The notes below the pieces were generated by a model. That model was not told the DNA's origin. It saw only the letters and a list, made by a program, of their open reading frames with translations, and made no database searches. Both the position numbers and the translations under genes were made by a program. Shown here in pieces: positions 45,253 to 56,222 of a stretch of DNA of 64,000 bases. How positions within the stretch are numbered: position 1 is the stretch's first letter; each line of letters opens with the position of its first letter. The stretch covers positions 40,646,191-40,710,190 of the forward strand of contig JAOANR010000013.1 of assembly GCA_030278955.1 (NCBI GenBank), in the 5' to 3' direction. Origin of the DNA: Hygrophila difformis. Its lineage: Eukaryota > Streptophyta > Magnoliopsida > Lamiales > Acanthaceae.

Positions 45253-46431
45253 ATAGGCCACTAGAAGGAGTCATTTCCACTTTTGGGCCACCATATTTTG
45301 ATTTAGGAAAATAGGCCACTAGAAGGATTTCGGGCCTGAATTTAGGCCATTGGGCTGGAATTCGGGCCGCGATGGCCTAAACGTGGAAATGACTACTTTT
45401 GGTGGCTTATTTTAGTTTTTTTCAATTATTTTTTTATTTTATGCAATTAAAATAAATAATACTCATTCTGTGTCATTATTTATGTCATACTTTCTTTTTT
45501 TCCTTGTTCCAATATTTTTATTTTATTTTTATTTTAAAAAATAATTAAATGTTAATCTTCAAACCTACCCATAACCTCACATTAATAAATAAATATATTA
45601 AACTTTCAAATTATCTAATACCATTAATAATTCCAGTCCACCCTATAACCACATATCAGTAAATCATAAATAAATAAATAAATTAAAATTGTGGGGTTGA
45701 ACACTTACTCCGGTGGTAAATCCCCCAACTCCAACCGATAGGTTGCGGGTTCAAATCCCCACCCGGTCCCCTATCCCTCCCCTTTGTAATTGTGTGGCTT
45801 GGGCTCCTACCACACGTTCCAGGCCTTCAATGGCTCCTCAAAAAAAAAATTAAAATTGTAGCTCATTACAATCATATTATATAAATTTTTAAGTGTACAT
45901 TTTTTTTAACACTATTAATAAGACGGAAGGAGTAATATAAGAAATAAAATAAATATTAATTCAAATATATTATAAAATAAGTAAAACAAATACATATTCA
46001 AATAAATTAGAAAGTAAAAATAAACATGTTTTATTATAAGTATCCCAAAATTTTCGGACACGGTATTTTATGTAGGAATAATTAGTATTAAATGTAAGGA
46101 ATTTTTCGGACATGGGTATGTTTGGCAATTAATATTTAATTATTTTTAAAATGGAAATGAAATAAAAAATGTTGGAACAAGAAAAAAAAAGAAATTAGGA
46201 CATAAATAATGTCACGGAATGAGTATTATTTATTTTAATTACATAAAATAAAAAATAATTCAAAAAAACTAAAATAGGCCACCAGAAAAAGTCATTTCCA
46301 TTTTTAGGCCATCGTGGCCTGAATTCCAGCCCAATGGCCTAAATTCAGGCCCAAAATCCTTCTAATGGCCTATTTTCCTAAATCAAAATATGGTGGCCCA
46401 AAAGTGGAAATGACTCATTGTGGTGGCCTAT
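45253..46431. mobile_element. large fold-back element with about 280 bp arms
   Basis: The left arm (45253 to about 45535) starts ATAGGCCACTAGAAGGAGTC. The right arm (about 46150 to 46431) is its inverted copy, ending GTGGTGGCCTAT. Agreement continues through AAATGACT, GGCCCGAAATCC-type and TTATTTATGTC blocks. The interior hosts a SINE at 45695. I found no clear target duplication, so the superfamily is open; the shape resembles a MULE-type or fold-back MITE. Confidence 0.75.
45695..45849 (+). mobile_element. tRNA-derived SINE nested in the fold-back element
   Basis: CACTTACTCCGGTGGTAAAT (A-box-like), TTGCGGGTTCAAATCCCCAC (B box), CTATCCCTCCCCTTTGTAAT, GTGTGGCTTGGGCTCCTACC and an A-tail (CTCCTCAAAAAAAAA). 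It is the cleanest copy in the window. Confidence 0.8.
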
Positions 46432-47127
46432 CATCTATATATAATATAAAAGATCATGAGAAAATCTTTCTATGTATTTTAAAAAGATATAAATTGAAAA
46501 AAATTAAATTACATAATAATTATATTTTATATTCTATAAATATATAATTAAAATTATATATTATAAATTCTTTAACTCGATTTATAATATTATTAAATGA
46601 ATTTTTATTATAATTATATTAAAATTTGAACATAAAATATTAACAGAAATCAATAAGCTAAAAAAATTTTAATTAGTAATAATAAGTCAATTTATCAAAA
46701 AATATATATTTAATATTAAATATAAATTTATGGGTGTTGCATAATATAATATAATGCAGAATAAAACATATGTTTTCTAAAACAATAAGGCCAAAATAAA
46801 AACTTTGAAAAGTTGATGGGTGTTAAATGACATTTCTAAGGGAAATGGAGAAATTGATTGTTTTTTCTAATATTATAAAGTTGAGGCCTGTTTTTGCCAA
46901 AAATTAATTTAAGTACTAATTTTAGATTTTTTTCTTTTAATTGGGGTATATCTTTTGGAAATTGCTTTTTTTTTCCCCTTAAAAAATGAAAGATAACAAA
47001 AAAGTATATAGATAATATTCTTTAAAAATTTTAGGGATAATAGTCAAAATGAACAACATATTAGGGAGTAAAATGATAACTTTAAAACCTTAATCATGCA
47101 AACATATAATTTATTCGAATTTTTTTT

Positions 47128-47290
47128 TTTTGTGAGTAACCGGGTATCCCAAGGCCACATTGGACCCAAGACTAATCCCTCGAGGATCTGCATGGGCAAT
47201 TAACAATACCTCTCCCAAAGTAATTTTTGCATATACAATACTTGAGCCCGAGACCTTGCTTAAGCGACTAGAACCACAATCCACTCAAGC
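47128..47290 (-). mobile_element. SINE, second family
   Basis: The minus strand reads GTTGGCTTGAGTGGATTGTG (A-box-like), GGTCTCGGGCTCAAGTATTG (B-box-like), then CCCAATGTGGCCTTGGGATA and an A-rich end. It differs from the TTTGTAATT family. Confidence 0.65.
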
Positions 47291-47902
47291 CAACTGCTGT
47301 TGGTGAATTTTGAATAGTTTAAGGGTATTTTTTTTCAATTGCTCTTATTATTTTAGATATAAAAGAGAAACTATATATATATATATATATTTAGTTTTTC
47401 AATGGTAAAAGTAATTTATTTTATATTATGTTCACATGGTTGGGGGTTGAATTTTCTTCTATCATCTTATTCTTTTCTTTATTTCTCTTTTAAATTTTTG
47501 TTGCATGCATGCCTATCACCATTTAAACAAAAGACTTTAAACCTCATGTATATGTCGATTTTTTAAGGCCTGAGATGGGTCTATCTTATAAGCCTAAGCA
47601 TGGCCTATTAAAATAAATAGGCCAGCTTTCAAGCATTTAAAAAACCTGATTAAACCTATTTTAAAATTTAGTTAAAATTATTTTATATATGTCCGGATGT
47701 AATCATAAAGTTAGAAAACATAAATTTTTGGACTTGTGTAAGTCTTCATCCATGACTATTTATATACGGGAAAAAGACCTATAAATATTTTAAAAACCTA
47801 TATAAAACTAAATTAATAATTATTTTCACGTAAAATAACAACAATGATACCACATATTTATATGCAATAAAAACATAAACATATTTATAATAATGATAAC
47901 TA

Positions 47903-47975
47903 TGCCACCCAATCCTCGAGGGATTAGTCTTGGGTCCAATGAGGCCTAAAGATACCCTGGTATTCACCTAAAAAA
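47903..47975 (+). mobile_element. 5'-truncated SINE of the second family
   Basis: CCTCGAGGGATTAGTCTTGG, then TCCAATGAGGCCTAAAGATA and CACCTAAAAAAAT match the 3' part of the 47128 element in opposite orientation. Confidence 0.65.
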
Positions 47976-48264
47976 ATAATGATAACTATGCCGACCTGGT
48001 AGGCCTAATAGTTTTTTTTATAAAGTTTGGTATGGACCTATTTAGCTAAATAGACTTTCAAAAAAGTCTAAGCCTACCTTATTTATTAAAAAAAAAAAAA
48101 AGTTTGGTCTGACATAGTCTTGGGTAGACTAGGTCATAGGCACATGTCGAATAGCCTGGCCTATTCTCATTCCTAACCTCATGTAATCCAAAAAAATTAT
48201 ATTATCATTTTACAAACTCATACAAGTCTAACACCAGTGTGCACATAAGTTTAACAGCCGTGCG

Positions 48265-48692
48265 CAGTGGCGGACGCAGAGTGTTTGGGGTGGGGGGCGA
48301 GGATGCGACTAAATAACTTCATTTTCATAGCATAACTATCAATTGATTTTCATTTTTTTGGATTGCTAATGATGCCACTCTCTTGATCTAACTCTACCTG
48401 AGTCTATATCTTTAAAGAATATAAAAAGCTATGTTAAAAAGCTCACTAACAAAGAAACATGTTGCATTCTTTTTCCTCTTCTTCCCCGTAAATTATCGAA
48501 AAATGATTTCTAACATAATTAAATTTACACACTGTATAAAATATTAATGCCAAGGGTTGAGTTTGAGGGGTTGGAATTATATAAAAAGAATTTGTGATAT
48601 AGCTAAAATATACATAACTATATAAAAATTAATAAGAAAATTTCGAACTCGGGAGTGGCGGCCACTCAAGCCCCCATGTAATTCTGCCACTG
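48265..48692. mobile_element. hAT-like MITE (428 bp)
   Basis: The left end CAGTGGCGGACGCAGA and the right end TAATTCTGCCACTG are inverted repeats. Flanking octamers GCCGTGCG (48257-48264) and CTCGTGCG (48693-48700) agree at 6 of 8 positions, fitting an aged hAT duplication. The CAGTGGCGG end is common among plant hAT-type elements. Confidence 0.7.
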
Positions 48693-48700
48693 CTCGTGCG

Positions 48701-49984
48701 CAGTGGGCAAAAAAATCTAGTACTAATTAACTACTAGATGAATTGCCTATGTATGTGATGTTGAATTTCTTTGCATGAATCAAAACTGACCAGGAATAAT
48801 ATAATAGGGAGAGCAAGCTACTTGTTGAGTCTCGGCGATCATTCATTTATTCCTGCTTTGACTTTGACACCGCTTCATAAACACTTGATAACAAATTTAA
48901 ATTTATTACTTAATTATTATAGATCGTGTAATTAATTGTTAAACTTATTAGTAATCCCACATCCTCTATAAGTTGGACATCTCTTATCTCATTTTATTTA
49001 TATGGATATCAATCAGTGTACCTACTATCAACTAGATTTTTTCCCGCTACTATCAATTGGTTTTATATTTAAATTTCATATTTATCCTCTTTAGTATCAG
49101 AACCATGTATACCTCAAATTCAATTTTTTAAGTACATATCAGAAAAATTAATTACAAAACTAGATTTTTCCGCCCGCTGTGCATGTGTGATTTTTTCTAT
49201 CTTTTTCAGTAAATAAAATCAAGAATTTTTGTGGCATTGTTATACTTAAAAGTATTTAGGTGCCCCGTTTATAGCATACCAGAGTTCAAACATCTTAATT
49301 TACTTCTTAGATCTGGAAAAGAAAAAAAAAAAGAAAAAGAACAATATACTCCCTATAAGATAAGAGCAGATGAACACTGGTAGATGTAGTTCTACATGTT
49401 CAAGCAATATATATAAAAACTGATAAGGATGGGATCCAAATAAGCATCTTCCAATTTCCCATAGAATATCCGGAGCTTTCCTAGCCACTATCGTAGTTGA
49501 TCCCCAGAAGTTCAAAAAAGAAGCGGAGGATAATATGTATATGAGCTCTTTTTGAATACCAAAATATGATTATATATTTCATTATAATTCAGCCTAGCTC
49601 CAAGATAAAAAGCTACTAAGGGCAATCAACAACTGCATATCAAATAATCAAAACCAGTCCCTTTGAAGTTCAAAATATGTATTCATCTTAATTTTATTTT
49701 CTCATGGTCAACAAAAATATGAATATAACAACTCTAGAGCTCTGAACGACCTCTTCAATATCTCAAAGCAAAGATGCAGTGACGTTACATATGAAATTGC
49801 AATTCGAATGGTTGAAATATATAATAAATAATTGTATGATGTATGTGCGGTGAGAGTGTTCACAAAAGGTATCATTCTATCTTTTATTAAAATCAAAAAC
49901 ATTTAGGCATGTTGTTGCTTGTTGTGGAGTAATTTGTTCATTCCTTCCAAGTGTATAATGTGAAGTGCCTAATGTTTAAGTGGG
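48701..49984. other. intergenic, no gene seen
   Basis: AT-rich, with only short unrecognised frames. Confidence 0.5.
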
Positions 49985-50838
49985 ATATTTTCTAGGAAAA
50001 AAGGCCAATATAGTCATTTTTTTTTACAAAAAAGCCAAATCAATAATTTTTTTTTATTTTTTGGCCGAATTGGTCCGCTACATATACTAATTACGTCCTA
50101 ATCGGTCCTCCATCCACTAATTATGCCCCCATTACATATTTTTGGCCAAATCAGTCCTTTTTTTTCAAAAATCTAAATTGGTCCGTTATTAATTTTTGCC
50201 CCCTTTCATGCAGTCCAATGCACATTTCAAACCACTAATAACTCAAATTTGATATACGTAAAAATTTTAAAATTTCGATATTTATAAACTACACGACAAG
50301 ACGAATCTAACAAGATCCTACTTGGCTCATTTTAACTTGTATATCTAGTACGTAAATAGCCCCCTTTAATGCAGTCCAATGCACATTTCAAACCACTAAT
50401 AACTCAAATTTGATATACGTAAAAATTCTAAAATTTCGATATTTACGGACCTATATTATTTAAGGACCTATATATTTACGGACCTATACGTAAAAATTCA
50501 AATTTTTATAAATATAGAAATTATTATACGTCGTATAGTTTATAAATATCGAAATTTTAGAATTTTTATGTATATCAAATTTGAGTTATTAGTGGTTTTA
50601 AATGTGCATTGCACTGTATGAAAGAGGGCAAAAATTAATAACGGACCAATTTAGATTTTTGAAAAAAAGGACTAATTTTGCAAAAAAAATGTAATTAGGG
50701 CATAATTAGTGGGTGGAGGACCGATTGGGACGTAATTAGTATATGTAGCGGACCAATTGGGCCAAAAAAATTAAAAAGGGACTGATTTGGCTTTTTTGTA
50801 AAAAAAAAGGCTATATTGGCCTTTTTTCCATATTTTCT
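49985..50838. mobile_element. MULE-type fold-back MITE with 9 bp target duplication
   Basis: The element is 49994-50829 (836 bp). Its arms are about 300 bp: the left begins AGGAAAAAAGGCCAATATAG and the right ends CTATATTGGCCTTTTTTCC. Identical 9 bp copies ATATTTTCT flank it (49985-49993 and 50830-50838), the hallmark of Mutator-like elements. The centre contains an extra direct copy (about 50351-50455) of the CAGTCCAATGCACATTTCAA segment from the left arm. It has no coding capacity. Transcripts would fold into a long hairpin. Confidence 0.9.
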
Positions 50839-50879
50839 CTATAAATATAATTTTGTAATTTTTTTTTTCCGATTCAAGT

Positions 50880-51340
50880 TTCATTCCATAGACTGCCTAA
50901 TTTCGTCGGGAAAGATATCTCTGAACTCAGATACAACAAGGACACTCGAAGCAGCAAGAACCTCTGCTCGAAGATCCCTCATTTGCCACAGGGAAAGAGA
51001 ACAACCCCGTCACACAACAACGCAACAGAAACCACACCAATAACAGGTGGAATCAAAGGTGTCAGTAAGAAACACATTTACCCAAAGACTCCTAAAAGGA
51101 TATTCGTGGAACACCACAATCAAACACAGCATGATGGCAAACAGCCAATCCATGCCCAATAGTACGTCAAAACCAGCCAGGCTAAAGACCACCAGGTCAG
51201 CCCTAAATTCACGACTCTCGATGCTCAACACAACATCAAATGATCGCTTCGAATATTATCACCCGAAGGTAAAGAAACTAGTATGTGGTAGGGCGCCAAC
51301 GGTCCTACTCCGTACTCTTGCACAAATCGCAAAGTGATAA
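50880..51340 (-). pseudogene. Ty3/Gypsy (chromovirus-type) protease/pre-RT relic
   Basis: The minus frame contains EFRADLVVFSLAGFDVLLGM, then DWL, the conserved end of retropepsin in chromovirus-type elements. Further down, past stops, another frame gives SEFRDIFPDEIRQ, matching the pre-RT F-P-D/E-E-(L/I) segment. Frameshifts and stops are frequent and no RT or LTR follows, so it is an old fragment next to the MULE MITE. Confidence 0.7.
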
Positions 51341-51659
51341 TGGCCAGAAATATCCATTACTTTCAATCCATTTCCGTGTCTGAAACGGGCATTTGATCGC
51401 ATTCCGATCTTATTTTACATAAGAAAGCAGTTGAATTGGACTGATTTATGCATAATTGTAAAAATAATAAGTTGGTATGAAAAATACATAAATATGTAAT
51501 TTTATTACACATTTATGTTAGAAAAATCCAAAAACATGAGAAAAAGAAAAGAAAAGAAAAAGAAATGGAAAAGATGGGCAAAAGAATAAATCAGCCCACA
51601 AAAATACAAAAAGATGGGAAAAGAAGAAAAAGGCCCACAAAAATGCAAATTAGGCCCAA

Positions 51660-52050
51660 CCAGTCTCGACATGGAGCATCCTGTCGCTAGAACCCCCGTG
51701 GCGCGAGACATGGTTTCGCGACACGGGAAGGTTTAGCGACACAAAGAGAAGGCCAGTTCAAGAAGACCGTGTCGCTAGACCCGTGGCGCGAAACATGGCC
51801 TCACGACACGGGATGGTTCCGCGCCACAAGACTCAAATGAAGAGGGAGCCATGTCCTTAGACTCCTGTCGCCAGACCCCCATGGCGCGACACATGGTATC
51901 GCGATAGGGGTATGGCTGGCGACACAGAAGCAAGAAATGAAGAGAACCAAGACCCAGTCGTGAAGCCTTGCGCCATGCAGCCTCGTCTCGCGCCACATCG
52001 CGTGATCCCGCGACATGGCTGTGATGTGTGTGATGTCTTGCGACACAATA
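51660..52050. repeat. array A of GTCGCGA-core inverted half-sites
   Basis: About 18 short motifs such as CCTGTCGCTAGACCC, GTGGCGCGAAACATGG, TTTCGCGACACGGG and TTTAGCGACACAA alternate in orientation, with forward GTCGCNAGACC and inverted GT(C)TCGCGACA halves. A TATA box follows at 52090. Confidence 0.7.
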
Positions 52051-52089
52051 GGCCTCAGATCAAAGCCCATAGGCCTAGGGTTTCACTTC

Positions 52090-52097
52090 TATAAATA
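52090..52097 (+). promoter_or_regulatory. TATA box after array A
   Basis: TATAAATA in the context CACTTCTATAAATATGAGG, followed by a leader-like stretch without an ORF. It is probably a retrotransposon LTR promoter or its remnant. Confidence 0.45.
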
Positions 52098-52724
52098 TGA
52101 GGTGATCCCCTTGTGCTCGGGAGTTAGAATTTCATTTCCCTTGAAGACAGAATCAAGAATTCTCTCTAGGTAGTTCTTAGTTTAGTTTTATTTTATTTGT
52201 ATTATTTAATTTTTGCATTAGCTTAGTATAGATTAGTTTTATTTTAATGTTTTTCTTCCTTTAAATAGTTTAGGTAGCCACTGTTCACAGTTTTATTTTG
52301 TTAAGGATCTTTGATTTTAGGGTTTGTAATACCCAAAATGATGGGTATTAACAAACCCATTAATAAAATGGGAAAATATTCTTGATATGTGTCCCAAAAA
52401 CATGAAATGGGTTTCACACCCCATGGATTCTTTATTGCTTTCATTTTCTTTTGGTCATTTGACCTTTATTGTTAATTTTATGCTTACTGTTTTCATTTAT
52501 TTTGGATAATGTTCATGTGTGATGTGTGATCAAACCCTAGTTAGGATCATGCTTTATTTTAAATTCTGTTATAGTTAGATTTATATTTTTGGTTAAGCAT
52601 GTTCTTAGTAATTTCACTTATTGTTTTGTTATGTCTAGGTTAGAATAGCTTTTTGATCTGAAATAGGGTAAGATCACGCTGTTTGCATGCTACTGTTCCT
52701 TTTTGCTTTTCTGACTTGTGTCCT

Positions 52725-53465
52725 GAACCACCCCCATGTCGCCAACCTCTTCAAGTCGCGAGACCACGTCTAGCGACAGGAAGGCCGTTTATCGACATGG
52801 GTGCCTAGGGACACTTGTCTTATAAATTTAAAACCCTCAGTCGTGAGGCACTCCTGTCGCGAACCCACGGTTCGCGACACAATTCTTGCCTAGCGACTGG
52901 GGACCAAGCCCTTGTAATTTTTCTCTGAAAGCCTCCTGTCGCTAGACCCCTGTCGCGGACCCACGGTTCGCGACACACTTTTTAGTCTTGAGACAGGAAA
53001 TTATGCCTTAGCAAATTTTGAAAACCCAGCCACTAAACCATCCTGTCGCGAGACCACGTCCCGCGACACACTTTTCAAGTTTAGCGACTGGGAATCAAAT
53101 ACTTGGAATAATTTGTTATAACATGCCAGTCGCTAGACTCCTGCCGCGGGACCATGTCTCGCGCCACAATTCAAGTCTAGCGACTGGGCCTCCATGTCTT
53201 AGCAAATTTTTACAAATTATCCAGTCGCGAGGCCCATGGCGCGGAACCTAGGTTCGCGCCACAATTTATGGTTTGCGACTGGCCCCTCATCTATTTTGAA
53301 TCTCAAAATTCTAACATCTAAACCCCCTGTCCCTAGACCCACGTCTAGCGACTGGAACTCCATCTAGCGACAGACAAAACACTAATTTCCAGATTTATCC
53401 CTCTTTTATTACCCAACCCTATGTTGCAAGCCCCCCCATCGTGAACCCACAGTTCACGATGCAAT
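52725..53465. repeat. array B of GTCGCGA-core inverted half-sites
   Basis: About 27 half-sites over 740 bp. Typical pairs are CCTGTCGCGAGACCACGTC followed by CCGCGACACA, and CCTGTCGCGAACCCACGG followed by TTCGCGACACA, each pair separated by 40-70 bp from the next. Copies are diverged (TCGCGA, TAGCGA, CCGCGA, TCGTGA). Confidence 0.7.
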
Positions 53466-55981
53466 TTCTGTCTTGTACATGCATGGCATCCCCTTGCCAA
53501 ATTTTATGTTTCTCCATATCCATCCATTAATTAATTGAACCCTTAAGTCAATAATTAAATATCATAATTAGAAATGATTAAGATCGATAATTGTCATGAT
53601 TAAAGGACATTTGTTCAATTCTCACTAAAACAATTTTCTATAAACAAGTATTAATGCCTTAAGCAGATAATCCGGACTATAATTAATTATGGTATGAAGG
53701 ACTATTTAAGTCATTAATTATGGATTAATTCCATAACCTTGTATGAGAACCAATGTCTCTCATACAAGGCACTCTCTTTTAATTTGTTTTATTTTATTTT
53801 ATTATGTCTTTTTCGTGATGTGTGAATGAGCAGTAAAAGATATTACAGAATAATGTTGGCGAACAGTCCCTTCACCGGGAAATGAAGTAGCCCGTAGTCT
53901 GTATATTGAAGACTGTTTGTTATTTTGCATGGTTTGGATAATAATTAACGAGGTCAGGCGAACGGTCCTTTCACTGGGAAATGAAGTAGCCACTCAGTTA
54001 ATTACTATCCAAATACAGCTTTATTTTCTTTATCTTAATTTCTAAACCCCAAATTCTGATCTGTAATAGGAGTCAGTCAATATCTGTCAATATTAGCTGA
54101 TGAGCATTGCAGAGAGGAAACATGTAAGTTTTTATCTGAATTCACAGACAGTAGAGGCCTAACTGGTAGCGACACGGCCATTATAGGGTTTCTGCTGTCT
54201 AAATTCATTCCATCCGAGTAATTGGGAAATTGGACGGCAGATGTTTGCAGCCCACCTGATTATTCTGCCATTATTTTTGCCTCACGGCTTCCCCATATCT
54301 GTGTCTCACATTCTATCTAGACCCACCCCTGTATTTTGGGTCTGTTAGTTTTACACTTCCATATATCCGTATGCATGTTAATATTATATAATTAATGTGG
54401 TCTATAATATTTTGGGATCCTTCCCTTGGACACTAGAAGTCTAGATTTAAACAGATATTGCATATTAAATTTCCAACAAAATTTCATTTATAAAATTCGG
54501 GTCTAAGTAAGGGATAAATTCCTCAGTTATGACTAGTTCATATTCTGTCAGGGGTTGATTTTGGGAAATTAGAAGCAGAGTCAGCGATTAGGTCTCATCT
54601 AGACTGAAAGGGTCTGTGTTCTTTTTGAGACTCTAGTTCTAGTACCTGTTTAGGGAATGGTTTTCAAATCTATTATTTTCCAAAATTGCTATGCGTTGGG
54701 AATTTAGTTTTAACTATCACACCGAGATGGGATCCACTTGGAGTCAAATACAGTGTGATGGATAATTTTAAAGGAACAACACATAGGCCTTGGTTATTTT
54801 CTAAGATAGGGTTGAGTTCCTTTCAACTGCTATCCTCTTCTGCCAAAGCCTATTTTTGAGTCCTGAATGAGTGCATCCGGAACGAACTAATCTATTAGTT
54901 CGTTTCATTAGTTTGTATCTCATAATCACCCGGAAGGAACTGAACACTGCGAGCGGTTCACTGAGAGTCGGGAATTCTTGATCCACGTCCGGTCATTCTG
55001 ACTGGAGGCTTTCTTTTACTACCAGTACGAAGCTTTTGAAACTTCCGAGTGATAGGATTTTAACTGCTTTCTTTACTGCTTTCCTTTAATTGCTTTCGTA
55101 AAGATCACTCGGATATGTCACTAGATCTTCCAACTGCTACTAGAACTGAGAGTTAAGGGATATTTCAGGCTTAATTTTAGGTTTTGGGTGTGACATGGGG
55201 GAATGATAGCAGTACTTGGCACTTCAACTAATGATTTGTCAGTTGTTGCTTGTCCACCACAGATGAAATAACATACCCTGGCCGGGGCAGTTATGAATCT
55301 GTGGTATTTTAGAATTTGTGGTCTTAAGAACATGTAAACTCATACTGTAAGTACCTGTCTGTTAAATGGAACATAGTACTGAGAGCATGAGAACTAGCTA
55401 TCTGACAGGATTATCCCAAACGAAGATTTGTGTATAAAAATGGAAATTTAATTATGCTTTATCTAAATCTTGTCTAATCTTTATTCTTTTCTCCCTGTCC
55501 CTTCTGTCATCATTTTGAATCAGCCTCATAGCTAGTATAGCTTAGATTTACAGCTTTCTAGAATACTTTTATTGCTTCTACAGGGTAAATTTACCTGCTT
55601 TTTAGACCTAATTTTTAATTGCTTCTTAGCATAAACTTATCCGCTTTCTAGAATAGAACTTTATATGCTTTGCAGAATAACTATAATTGCTTTCATAGCT
55701 TAGTTTAAATTCAGTAAAGTAGTTGATAGTCAACTTCTAAAACTGATTCGAGTAACAGAGTTGAAAATCTTGTAAAATGGCGTGGGACCTGCTTCCATCG
55801 CACATCCTCCAGTGAACGATCCGGACTTACTATAAATTATTGCAATTTTTGACACCGTGCGCTTTCGGGCCACAGTTTCTTAACACGAGTAATAAAAACG
55901 TGACAACCTATACATATATCCCTAATCCCAACTCCGTAATCATTTTCGAAAATACTCGTGCTGGAAATTGTCAAAAGTTTC
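53466..55981. other. probable 5' LTR region of the Athila-type element
   Basis: It ends at the primer-binding site, so its right edge (about 55981, ...AAAGTTTCA) should be the 5' LTR end. The left LTR edge cannot be placed because the matching 3' LTR is not in the window. GTATAAAAATGG at about 55431 is a candidate LTR TATA. Two 34 bp direct repeats (GCGAACAGTCCCTTCACCGG... at about 53870 and 53958) and a run of TGCTTTCTAGAATA-like repeats (about 55550-55700) occur inside. Confidence 0.5.
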
Positions 55982-55999
55982 AAGGCGCCGTTGCCGGGG
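55982..55999 (+). other. primer-binding site of the Athila element (T-to-A variant)
   Basis: AGGCGCCGTTGCCGGGGA matches the usual Athila site TGGCGCCGTTGCCGGGGA (complementary to a plant tRNA-Asp 3' end) except for the first base. Confidence 0.75.
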
Positions 56000-56107
56000 A
56001 GGATGCAGCGCCATTTTATAAAAGAATTAAACTCCTGATTTACTCATAGCTAGTGTACATACCTTATTCAAAACAAAAATATCACAGTCTCAAAAATCAA
56101 TCACATA

Positions 56108-56160
56108 CTTAGAGCAGTAAAGCTCTAAATGTGAGGATGTTGATTTCTGAGAAATAATTC
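56108..56160. repeat. hairpin motif repeated downstream of pol
   Basis: TTAGAGCAGTAAAGCTCTAA can fold as a stem-loop and is followed by ATGTGAGGATGTTGAT. The same combination recurs at about 62317-62361 (TTTAGAGCACTAAAACTCTA, then ATGTGAGGATGTTGAT). Confidence 0.65.
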
Positions 56161-56222
56161 TTCTACACCAGTTCTAACCTGGGGATGATTGCAGGTACTG
56201 CCCTCACTGAACGAAGCTGTAC

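Larger units (their letters stand above)
46432..48256. other. AT-rich intergenic region with second SINE family
   Basis: No gene is visible. It contains a poly-TA tract at about 47366-47391 and two pieces of a second SINE family (47128-47290 and 47903-47975). Confidence 0.5.

Noticed and set aside
45695..45849. tRNA gene
   Set aside because: A- and B-box-like motifs are present, but no cloverleaf with paired acceptor stem can be drawn, and the element ends in an A-tail shared with other copies, so it is a SINE.
51660..53465. CRISPR-like array
   Set aside because: Repeat units are diverged, alternate in orientation and have irregular spacing; the context is a plant nuclear genome.
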